Below are positions 52,403 to 59,135 of a DNA stretch of 64,000 bases, in pieces. A program made the translations under genes and the position numbers. The notes beneath the pieces are model-generated. The model did not search any database and had not been told where the DNA came from. It saw nothing but the letters and a program-made list of their open reading frames with translations. Position 1 is the stretch's first letter, and each line of letters opens with the position of its first letter. Source of the stretch: JALHST01 sp038316335 (GTDB lineage: Bacteria; Bacteroidota; Bacteroidia; Flavobacteriales; Flavobacteriaceae); contig JBBQAM010000018.1 in NCBI GenBank assembly GCA_038316335.1, positions 1 through 64,000 on the forward strand, in the 5' to 3' direction.

Positions 52403-53725
52403 ATGAAAGAGAAACAAAAATACCCGGTCGTTTCAAAAAAAGTCCTACTTCCTTTTATACTAATTACTTCGCTCTTTGCACTTTGGGGTTTCGCGAACGA
52501 TATTACGAATCCGATGGTCTCTGCCTTTAAAAAAATCCTGGAATTAAATAACACCCAGGCATCTTGGGTACAGGCCGCTTTTTATGGCGGCTATTTTACA
52601 ATGGCCTTACCAGCAGCCTTCGTCGTAAAAAAATACAGCTATAAGGTGGGCATCCTAGTCGGGCTAGCCCTTTACGCCCTAGGTGCCCTTTTGTTCTATC
52701 CGGCAGCCGCCATGGAAAACTACTATTTCTTTTTATTAGCGCTTTATGTTTTGACCTTTGGGTTGGCCTTTTTAGAAACTACTGCTAACCCATTTATCCT
52801 ATCAATGGGGGCCGAAGAAACGGCCACCCAGCGTTTGAACCTGGCACAGGCGTTCAATCCATTAGGGGCTTTATCAGGATTGTTGGTGGCGCAAGTCTTT
52901 ATCTTGGGAGCCTTAGGTTCCGATGATTTGGATGCCGAAGGAAATAGTATCTACGAAACCCTTGGAGCAACCGCCAAGGCTTCGATAAAAACCGCGGATC
53001 TCTTGGTTATCAGAAATCCATATGTCGGCTTGGGCATTTTTGTCATCTTTATGATGTTCCTTATTCTTCTTGTAAAAATACCCGAAAACAGGAAGGAAGA
53101 GAATGTCGTGAGTATGTGGGATTCAATTCGCAGAATATTTAAAAAGGAACGATTTGTTGGCGGGGTCCTGGCACAACTGTTTTATATAGGGGCACAGATC
53201 ATGTGTTGGACCTATATCTATCAATATGCAGAAAACCTAGGTATTGATAATGCACATGCCGTAGATTATGCCTATGCAGCACTTGGAGTATTTTTGCTCG
53301 GGCGATTTTTATGTACCTATCTTTTGAGATTTATTAATTCTGGAAAGCTTTTGATGATTTTAGCCCTACTCGCAATTGCCTGTTGCGCCGGTACAATATT
53401 TATACAAGGTATTGGTGGACTTTACAGTCTGGTCCTAGTATCGTTTTGCATGTCATTGATGTTTCCTACCATTTACGGCATTGCCCTAAACGGTTTGGGG
53501 GACGATGCCAAACCGGCTTCGGCATTCTTGGTCATGGCCATTGTCGGAGGTGCCTTTATGCCCGTATTGCAAGGATTGGTTTTGGATTTGGGGGGTACCG
53601 CATACGACGATGTACGAATCATGGGGGTGCCAGAAGTAAATTTCTCATTTGTGCTCCCCTTGATATGCTTTACAGTTGTTGCCCTTTACGGATACAGGGC
53701 ATATAAAGTATATGATATTCTGTAA
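52403..53725 (+). CDS. fucP: L-fucose:H+ symporter-type MFS permease (FucP)
   Basis: A 440-residue, 12-helix major facilitator of the fucose permease group. It has the diagnostic FALWGFANDITNPMV in the first helix (with the protonatable Asp), QAAFYGGYF in the second, LETTANPFILSMG with its glutamate, and SLMFPTIYGIAL in a late helix. A loop of about 25 residues (LGSDDLDAEGNSIYETLG) separates two helices of the first half. It imports L-fucose or a related sugar for the enzymes encoded upstream. The ATG at 52403 was preferred to TTG at 52400. It is the last intact gene of the cluster. Confidence 0.9.
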   Translation: MKEKQKYPVVSKKVLLPFILITSLFALWGFANDITNPMVSAFKKILELNNTQASWVQAAFYGGYFTMALPAAFVVKKYSYKVGILVGLALYALGALLFYPAAAMENYYFFLLALYVLTFGLAFLETTANPFILSMGAEETATQRLNLAQAFNPLGALSGLLVAQVFILGALGSDDLDAEGNSIYETLGATAKASIKTADLLVIRNPYVGLGIFVIFMMFLILLVKIPENRKEENVVSMWDSIRRIFKKERFVGGVLAQLFYIGAQIMCWTYIYQYAENLGIDNAHAVDYAYAALGVFLLGRFLCTYLLRFINSGKLLMILALLAIACCAGTIFIQGIGGLYSLVLVSFCMSLMFPTIYGIALNGLGDDAKPASAFLVMAIVGGAFMPVLQGLVLDLGGTAYDDVRIMGVPEVNFSFVLPLICFTVVALYGYRAYKVYDIL

Positions 53726-53790
53726 ACCTAGGTTTCAAGAATTAGGATACTGATAAAATATTTCTATAGAGCTTATAAATCAAACGCGAC

Positions 53791-54444
53791 ATGGGAAGAA
53801 TTGCAAATATTAAATTTAATGCCCAATACCCTTCAGTAGAAGATTTAAGGCGTCGCGCGAAAAAAAAGATCCCGAATTTTGCTTTTGAATATTTAGATGG
53901 TGGCTGCAATGAGGATATCAACCTCCATAAGAACACCTCCGAAATACATGATGTGGAGTTGTTGCCTTTTTATTTAAACAAACATACAGGTTCGGATATG
54001 CGTACAATGTTATTCGGACACACGTATGACGCACCTTTCGGTATTGCACCTATAGGCCTTCAGGGTTTAATGTGGCCCAATTCCCCTGAATTACTTGCCA
54101 AAGCAGCATTTGAACATAATATTCCCTTTATTCTTAGCACCGTTTCTACAAGTAGTATCGAACGAATCGCTGAAATTACCGAAGGTCATGCTTGGTTTCA
54201 GGGGATCAATTGACCGTAATGATGGACAGTGGTATGCGCTCAGGTCCCGATATTGGCAGAACCTTGGCCAGCGGTGCCGAAATTGCTTTTTTGGGCCGCT
54301 CTTTTTGTATGGTGTTTCTGCCTTGGCTGATCAAGGTGGTGACCATACCATATCGCTTTTGAAAACACAATTGCAACAAGTCATGGATCAGATATGCTGC
54401 CAAAAGTTAAAGATTTTCCCAACCATTTGATACAGAACCAATGA
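53791..54444 (+). pseudogene. Decayed FMN-dependent L-lactate dehydrogenase (LldD-like)
   Basis: The N-terminal 138 residues (to EGHAWFQ, 54204) match alpha-hydroxyacid dehydrogenases of the LldD type: the opening YPSVEDLRRRAKKKIPNFAF and FGIAPIGLQGLMWP. The sequence then jumps, in another frame, to the C-terminal part (GDQLTVMMDSGMRSGPDI...LGRSF). After GRSF a further shift leads to YGVSALADQGGDHTISLLK, and a third to VKDFPNHLIQ near 54410-54435. Roughly 190 residues are missing, including the catalytic SNHGGRQ region of the family, so no active enzyme can be made. Intact, it would have oxidised the L-lactate formed by the fucose route. It abuts the truncated GIY-YIG copy, so the deletion may belong to rearrangement at that array. 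Confidence 0.9.
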
Positions 54445-54479
54445 GTTGTGGAATGGGCCTCAAGGCACTGTTCTTCACA

Positions 54480-54601
54480 TTCGCCGTGAATCCCCCATGG
54501 TCATAATGGTGCTCTCGAATTCGACGCTCCAGATCGGCGCAGCTATGGCCAACATAAAAACGGTCAAGGTCTTTTGAATATAGGATTTAGAAGGTACACA
54601 T
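54480..54601 (-). pseudogene. GIY-YIG nuclease gene copy C, truncated
   Basis: Matches the first 40 or so codons of copy A (55095-55358) with only a few base changes. One turns codon 5 (TAC) into TAA, and homology stops abruptly at about 54480, next to the lldD remnant. The coding potential is gone. It shows that the unit was once at least three copies long. Confidence 0.85.
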
Positions 54602-54634
54602 ACAAAAAAAGCCACCCGTATAGATGACTTCCTG

Positions 54635-54690
54635 TGGGCAATGAGGGGCTCGAACCCCCGACCCTCCCGATTGTCATCGGGATGCTCCGA
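54635..54690 (-). pseudogene. tRNA-Val 3'-part remnant C
   Basis: From the discriminator (54635) to the end of the D-arm it matches the intact tRNA-Val(TAC): TGCCCA end, T-arm GGGGGTTCGAGCCCC, variable GGGTC. The anticodon arm is replaced by TCCCGAT-GACA-ATCGGGA. The 5' acceptor strand is lost (only a degenerate trace up to 54703), so it cannot fold as a tRNA. Confidence 0.85.
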
Positions 54691-54714
54691 ATCGCAACTT
54701 GCCATGCACACCGA

Positions 54715-54978
54715 TTACCCATCTGCCGGATCTTGGCGCTTTACCAATATTTCGACCTGCTTCCTGCTCTTCCAGGACTTTACCTGGCGTTCCCTGGCAT
54801 AGGCCTCCGCCTTTGTAGTGTACTCCTCCCGATATACAAGTAGCCAATCCTTCGCCTTTGCGGTGAACCCGCCATGGCTATAAAGATGCTCGCGAAGTCG
54901 GCGCCCCAGCTCGGCACAGCTATGGCCAACATAAAATCGGTCAAGGGTCTTGGAATATAGGATGTAGAAGGTACACAT
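54715..54978 (-). CDS. GIY-YIG (URI-type) nuclease-domain protein, copy B
   Basis: An 87-residue single-domain protein of the GIY-YIG/UvrC N-terminal type: FYILYSK and FYVGHS stand for the GIY and YIG motifs, RRLREH holds the conserved Arg, and KAEAYARERQVKSWKSRK holds the conserved Glu. Start chosen as MCTFYIL. Because the leader has eight T residues here, an ATG 15 bases upstream (54993) is also in frame. Copy A, with seven T residues, lacks this. It sits directly behind tRNA remnant B. Such small proteins are often annotated as UvrC-like but have no known role in excision repair. Confidence 0.88.
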   Translation of the reverse strand: MCTFYILYSKTLDRFYVGHSCAELGRRLREHLYSHGGFTAKAKDWLLVYREEYTTKAEAYARERQVKSWKSRKQVEILVKRQDPADG

Positions 54979-55012
54979 ACAAAAAAAAGCCATCCGTATA
55001 GATGACTTCTTG

Positions 55013-55063
55013 TGGGCAATGAGGGGCTCGAACCCCCGACCCTCCCGATTGTCATCGGGATGC
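55013..55063 (-). pseudogene. tRNA-Val 3'-part remnant B
   Basis: Identical in T-arm, variable loop and acceptor 3' strand to the intact tRNA-Val(TAC). The anticodon arm is the same palindromic TCCCGAT-GACA-ATCGGGA as in remnant C, after which homology ends. There is no 5' half. It leads into GIY-YIG copy B through the same 34-35 base leader as the other units. Confidence 0.88.
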
Positions 55064-55094
55064 CCCCGGCCCCCGGGCTTGCTTGGGATACAGA

Positions 55095-55358
55095 CTATTC
55101 AAGGTCCTTTTTTACATTTTGGACCAGCTGCTCGATTCTCTTCCTGCTCTTCCAGGCCTTTACCTGGCGTTCCCTGACATACGCCTCCGCTTTGGTAGGA
55201 TACTCCTCCCGGTACACCACTTTCCAATCCTTCGCCTTCGCCGTGAATCCCCCATGGTCATAATGGTGCTCTCGAATTCGACGCCCCAGCTCGGCGCAGC
55301 TATGGCCAACATAAAAACGGTCAAGGTCTTTTGAATATAGGATGTAGAAGGTACACAT
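55095..55358 (-). CDS. GIY-YIG (URI-type) nuclease-domain protein, copy A
   Basis: 87 residues starting MCTFYILYSKDLDRFYVGHS, ending KKDLE. The domain is complete: the YIL/YVG core, RRIREH arginine, tyrosine in VVYREEY and glutamate in AYVRERQ. It begins 34 bases behind the 3' end of the intact tRNA-Val(TAC), separated by a conserved leader with a small hairpin (CATC/GATG) and T7 that looks like the tRNA terminator. Expression would need read-through from the tRNA. Possible roles are a homing-type endonuclease acting on tRNA genes or a selfish passenger; neither is shown. Confidence 0.9.
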   Translation of the reverse strand: MCTFYILYSKDLDRFYVGHSCAELGRRIREHHYDHGGFTAKAKDWKVVYREEYPTKAEAYVRERQVKAWKSRKRIEQLVQNVKKDLE

Positions 55359-55391
55359 ACAAAAAAAGCCATCCGTATAGATGACTTCCTG

Positions 55392-55466
55392 TGGGCAATG
55401 AGGGGCTCGAACCCCCGACCCCCTCGGTGTAAACGAGGTGCTCTGAACCAACTGAGCTAATTGCCC
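55392..55466 (-). tRNA. tRNA-Val (anticodon TAC)
   Basis: 75 nt, minus strand. GGGCAAT pairs with ATTGCCC, with discriminator A. D-arm AGCTCAGTTGGTTCAGAGCA; anticodon stem CCTCG/CGAGG with loop TTTACAC giving TAC; T-arm CGGGGGTTCGAGCCCCT. CCA is not encoded. It is the only complete tRNA in this array. Confidence 0.95.
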
Positions 55467-55622
55467 TAACTTATTTTTATCCTCTGCCGAACCGACCCTC
55501 CCGATTCTCATCGGGATGCTCTGAACCAACTGAGCTAATTGCCCTAACTTATTTTTATCCTATGCCGAACCGTCCCTCCCGATTCTCATCGGGATGCTCT
55601 GAACCAACTGAGCTAATTGCTC
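55467..55622 (-). repeat. 78-bp tandem repeat carrying tRNA-Val 5' parts
   Basis: Two copies, 55467-55544 and 55545-55622, differing at about three of 78 positions. Each, read on the minus strand, is a tRNA-Val 5' half (GGGCAATTAGCTCAGTTGG onward, GAGC in the outer copy), the palindromic arm TCCCGAT-GAGA-ATCGGGA, GGGTCGG, and a short AT-rich spacer TAACTTATTTTTATCC (plus strand). They cannot form full tRNAs because the T-arm and 3' acceptor strand are missing. Confidence 0.9.
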
Positions 55623-55633
55623 ATAAAGGAGTG

Positions 55634-55641
55634 CAAATATA
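55634..55641 (-). promoter_or_regulatory. Candidate -7 element of the tRNA-Val array
   Basis: TATATTTG on the minus strand (TAnnTTTG), with transcription predicted to start just before the first tRNA 5' part (55622). The two half-tRNAs, the intact tRNA and the GIY-YIG genes would be on one transcript. Confidence 0.5.
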
Positions 55642-55681
55642 GAATAGTTTTAGATACGCCAAAAGAAAAACCAGATAAATA

Positions 55682-56893
55682 TTATACCACCTCGGCGACA
55701 ACAAAAGTACTTCCACCGATAAAAATAAAATCATCTTTTCCGGCATTTTTTAAAGCAGCATTATACCCTTGACGTACCGAGTTAAAAACGGTTCCCTTTA
55801 AACCATTTTCCTGAGCTTTCTCGAATACTATTTTGACATCCAATCCCCTGGGAATATTGGGCTTGGTAAAATAATAAGTGGCATTTTTTGGAAAGAGTGG
55901 TAAAATAGCATCCAGATTCTTTTCTTTTACAAAACCAAGAACGATATGCAAGGCATTATATTCTTCCTGCAGAATTTGTTGCAGCACATAAATCAAACCT
56001 TCCGCATTATGTGCCGTATCGCAAACAATTTTAGGTGATTCACCAAGTAGTTGCCATCTTCCCATCAACCCGGTATTTTCTACCACGTTTAAAAGCCCTG
56101 ATTTTATATGTGTTTCCTTGATCTCAAAACCTGAAAGTTCTTCCAGTACGGCTAGGACACCTTTCATGTTTTTTGATTGATAATTTCCCAGTAGCGATGT
56201 GGTAAATGTATTTTGAATGATTTTATCCGCAAATATAATTTTTGCATTATGCTCTTCGGCCAACAATCTAAAGGTAGCTGCTATTTCCTCTTGGTATTCA
56301 CTGATAACGACGGGCGTATTATTTTTTATGATCCCCCCTTTTTCCCAAGCGATTTTTTCAAGTGTGTCACCTAAAATATCGACATGATCATAGCCTATAT
56401 TGGTTATCAATGAAACCTCTGGTTCTAGGATATTTGTTGAATCGAGTCGGCCACCCAAACCTACCTCAACAATTGCAATGTCGATTTTTTTAAAGGCAAA
56501 GTAATCAAACGCCATGCCCACGGTCATTTCAAAAAATGAGAGTCCTTGTTGTTCTAAATAAGCATGATGATTTTTAATAAAATTTAGTACGAATTGTTTC
56601 TCAATAGGCTTCCCGTTGATCCGAATCCGTTCCCTAAAATCCTTTAAATGAGGAGATGTGTAAAGGCCGACGTTATAGCCTGCCTCCTGGAGGATCGATG
56701 CAAGCATATGACTACTCGAACCTTTCCCGTTGGTTCCGGCAACATGGATACTTTTGAACCTTTTTTCAGGATGACCAAGTAGCGTCGAAAAAGTTTGGAT
56801 GTTATCAAGTTTGCCATTAAAGGCAGATTTACCCTTTTCTTGGTACATTGGAAGTTGATCGAACATCCAATCGAGCGTTTGCCTATAGGTCAC
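55682..56893 (-). CDS. folC: Folylpolyglutamate synthase/dihydrofolate synthase (FolC)
   Basis: Adds glutamate to dihydropteroate or folates. The 403-residue protein has the Mur-ligase-like ATP motif HVAGTNGKGSSSHMLASIL, SPHLKDFRERIRING, EVGLGGRLDSTN and the later VCDTAHNAEGL. The start is GTG at 56893, directly after the tonB stop (TAAGTG); it gives the typical opening MTYRQTLDWMFDQLPMYQ. It is last in the exbB-exbD-tonB-folC unit, a flavobacterial arrangement with no obvious functional link. Confidence 0.94.
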   Translation of the reverse strand: MTYRQTLDWMFDQLPMYQEKGKSAFNGKLDNIQTFSTLLGHPEKRFKSIHVAGTNGKGSSSHMLASILQEAGYNVGLYTSPHLKDFRERIRINGKPIEKQFVLNFIKNHHAYLEQQGLSFFEMTVGMAFDYFAFKKIDIAIVEVGLGGRLDSTNILEPEVSLITNIGYDHVDILGDTLEKIAWEKGGIIKNNTPVVISEYQEEIAATFRLLAEEHNAKIIFADKIIQNTFTTSLLGNYQSKNMKGVLAVLEELSGFEIKETHIKSGLLNVVENTGLMGRWQLLGESPKIVCDTAHNAEGLIYVLQQILQEEYNALHIVLGFVKEKNLDAILPLFPKNATYYFTKPNIPRGLDVKIVFEKAQENGLKGTVFNSVRQGYNAALKNAGKDDFIFIGGSTFVVAEVV

Positions 56894-57835
56894 TTATTCC
56901 CCCAATTTGAAGTTGACTACAACAAAACCTACCTGTTGACTTGGGGCATTTGAATCAAGATTCCATTTATGTAGAAATGCCGTTTTTCTTGCAGGTTCCA
57001 AAAGACAAGGATTCGTATTGGTCGTGCCTTTTACACCAGGTGTCGCACTGACCACCGTGCCATTTCTGTCTACCACGATTTTAACTACTACCCGACCTTC
57101 TTCATTACATTCCTGTGGAACTTTACCTTTGCTCACCAACGACCTTCCGTTTAGCCCATAGCCCCCAGTACCACTTCCCGTCCCGGGACTGCCGTAATAA
57201 CTTGTTGCATAGGGGTCGCCATCGGGTCGTCCTTTATCACCCGCTTGATTATCATCTCCCTCACTACCTGTTGCGGTGCCATCCGATTTGTTCAGCCCAC
57301 CCATTAGTTCATCTAACTTTTTCTTTTTAGCTTCTTGTTCGAGTCGCGCTTTTTCTTCAGCATCCTTCTTCTGTTGTGCTACAATAGCAGCTTCCGCCTT
57401 AGCCTTTTTTTCTGCATCTGCTATCTTTTTCTTTGCCTCTTTAGCGGCATCATCGGCCTTTCGTTTGGCTTCATTGGCCTGTTTGATCTTGATGGCTTCT
57501 TCGTTTTCCTGAGTAAGCAACTTCTCTGCTGGCGCCTCCTTTACAACGACTTCCTCAGGTTCGGCTTTTTCTACCACTTCTTCTACCTTTTCAACTTCTT
57601 CCTGTTTCGTTGGTTCTTTTGGGGGTGTTTTTAAAGGTTCGGATCTGACCTTTTCTTTTGGCTGTACAGTACCACTGCCAAAATTGGTAGTACCAAAATT
57701 AACTGAGATACCGTTCTCGATAGGAGGATCCATATAGGTTAGTCCTATATAAAATAATATAAGTACCAGCACACTTAACAGTAGTGTTGTAAGTGTGAAT
57801 GATTTTTTCTTGTGTCTCGTGTCTAGAAATGACAT
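56894..57835 (-). CDS. TonB/TolA-like energy transducer
   Basis: A 313-residue protein with one N-terminal membrane helix (about residues 15-34), then a long Glu/Lys/Ala-rich helical region (about 60-175; KADDAAKEAKKKIADAEKKA), a Gly/Ser-rich stretch with GSPGTGSGTGGYG, and a C-terminal domain of about 85 residues (GRVVVKIVVDRNGTVVSATPG) ending NFKLGE. The layout resembles TolA as much as TonB. Its ATG overlaps the exbD stop. Together with ExbB/ExbD it should form an energised complex spanning the periplasm, for nutrient uptake or envelope maintenance. Confidence 0.88.
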   Translation of the reverse strand: MSFLDTRHKKKSFTLTTLLLSVLVLILFYIGLTYMDPPIENGISVNFGTTNFGSGTVQPKEKVRSEPLKTPPKEPTKQEEVEKVEEVVEKAEPEEVVVKEAPAEKLLTQENEEAIKIKQANEAKRKADDAAKEAKKKIADAEKKAKAEAAIVAQQKKDAEEKARLEQEAKKKKLDELMGGLNKSDGTATGSEGDDNQAGDKGRPDGDPYATSYYGSPGTGSGTGGYGLNGRSLVSKGKVPQECNEEGRVVVKIVVDRNGTVVSATPGVKGTTNTNPCLLEPARKTAFLHKWNLDSNAPSQQVGFVVVNFKLGE

Positions 57836-58221
57836 TAATTGGGTCGCACGGCAAGAATTACCTTATAATTATTCCTATTGGCAATGTCCATAACGTTAAC
57901 CGCTTCTTTGATGGCAACGCTTTCCTCGGCCCTTAGGATAATGGTAGGTTTATCTTTACCTTCTAGTGCTTTTTTTAGTTCAATTTCAATATATTCTCCG
58001 TTTATTCTTTCATTGTTCACATAATACTGTAGATTCTTATCAATACTTACCGATACATTTTGCGTATTGGTTGATTTGCCTTTTGCCTTTGGCAATAACA
58101 AATCCAAGGCATTTGGTGAATTGGCCGTAAGCATGAAAAATATCAGTAACAGAAATACAATATCCGTCATTGATGACATGCTAAAATCTGGACTTACTTT
58201 ATTTCTACCTTTTAATTTCAC
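57835..58221 (-). CDS. ExbD/TolR-family biopolymer transport protein
   Basis: A 128-residue inner-membrane protein with one helix near the N-terminus carrying the essential aspartate (MSSMTDIVFLLLIFFML, Asp20), followed by a periplasmic domain. It is a proton-channel partner of the ExbB protein encoded upstream. It overlaps the TonB gene by one base (TAATG). A 170-bp gap separates it from exbB. Confidence 0.92.
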   Translation of the reverse strand: MKLKGRNKVSPDFSMSSMTDIVFLLLIFFMLTANSPNALDLLLPKAKGKSTNTQNVSVSIDKNLQYYVNNERINGEYIEIELKKALEGKDKPTIILRAEESVAIKEAVNVMDIANRNNYKVILAVRPN

Positions 58222-58391
58222 TTTGTTCTATTTTGATTTTAGTGCTCGATCTTCTTGCTTTGAAAACTTGCTAATCTTGTTCAATGAATGTAAACTAGGA
58301 ACTCGATGGACAACTGAATCTTCTTCTTGCCAAAAAGACCTACTATTTCTATATAGGGCGGCAATACGCCTAAACTAGTCTAGTTCTTTTT

Positions 58392-59084
58392 TTACAGCGG
58401 CTCGTTTAAGAGGTCCAAGAATTCGACGGCATTGGCCTCCATTTTATGTACTACCTTGTCTGTTCGGTTAACCAAATGATTATAGCCCATGTAGGCAATT
58501 ATGCCAACGATAAGACCTGCTACGGTAGTAGTCATGGCTGTGTAGATTCCCGAGGCCAAAGATCCCATTTCTGCTTGTCCTCCACTACTCGCCATTTCAT
58601 GGAACGCCAAAATCATACCTATAACGGTTCCCAGGAACCCAATCATAGGTGCTGCACCAGCCACCGTGGCCAATACACTGACGTTTTTCTCCAATTTGTA
58701 GACTTCGAGGGTCCCAGCGTTTTCTATGGCCGTGTTGATATCATCCAAGGGCTTACCAATACGGGAAACGCCTTTTTCAGTAAGTCTAGCGACAGGGGAA
58801 TCCGTTTGGGCACATAACAATTTTGCCGCTTCGAGACGGCCACTGGTGACGTGATCCCGAATTTGGTTCATAAAATTCTTGTCGATTTTCGAGGCGGCAT
58901 TTACGGCCAAAAGGCGTTCAAAATAGATATACAGTGCTACGGCCAACATAACGAATAAAACCAATATAATCACCATACCGGCCGCACCTCCGCTGAAAAT
59001 CAAATCCATTACTGATAGGGTCTTTTCCTCGGATACCACATCTCCTAAACTTGGATCATTGGCAAGGTCTTGAATCATTAACAT
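58392..59084 (-). CDS. ExbB/TolQ/MotA-family proton channel protein
   Basis: A 230-residue protein with three membrane helices: about 30-53, and the paired late helices around VLATVAGAAPMIGFLGTVIGMI and SGIYTAMTTTVAGLIVGIIAYMGYN. The GFLGTVIGM and TAMTTTVAGL motifs are the family signature. It forms the stator-like channel with ExbD. The start may be either of two ATGs two codons apart. Confidence 0.92.
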   Translation of the reverse strand: MLMIQDLANDPSLGDVVSEEKTLSVMDLIFSGGAAGMVIILVLFVMLAVALYIYFERLLAVNAASKIDKNFMNQIRDHVTSGRLEAAKLLCAQTDSPVARLTEKGVSRIGKPLDDINTAIENAGTLEVYKLEKNVSVLATVAGAAPMIGFLGTVIGMILAFHEMASSGGQAEMGSLASGIYTAMTTTVAGLIVGIIAYMGYNHLVNRTDKVVHKMEANAVEFLDLLNEPL

Positions 59085-59135
59085 ACGTTCTCTCTTGTTT
59101 TAATTTGCCTTATAAACGGTATTTTGTCGATTAAA

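Larger units (their letters stand above)
54636..55392 (-). repeat. Tandem ~378-bp units: tRNA-Val 3' part + GIY-YIG gene
   Basis: The tRNA 3' termini fall at 55392, 55013 and 54635, a period of 379 and 378 bp (the one-base difference equals a T7/T8 run). Each unit has the tRNA 3' part, a shared leader and a GIY-YIG gene. A third unit continues below 54635 and is cut at 54480. Over about 185 bp, units A and C differ at only about four positions, so they are closer to each other than to B. Confidence 0.9.

Noticed and set aside
53383..53706. 107-codon open frame overlapping fucP
   Set aside because: It is a shifted-frame shadow of the permease, with no start context or domain.
54635..54703. 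tRNA remnant C as a functional tRNA
   Set aside because: It lacks a matching 5' acceptor strand and D-arm, and its anticodon arm is a seven-pair palindrome with a four-base loop.
54480..55622. CRISPR array or phage/IS element at the repeats
   Set aside because: The repeats are tRNA- and nuclease-gene-derived with unequal periods (78 and 378 bp). There are no spacers, cas genes, transposase or integrase.
58222..58391. Open stretch of about 49 codons on the minus strand between exbB and exbD
   Set aside because: Protein-like in composition but with no ATG and no recognised family; it is too short to call without comparison to relatives.
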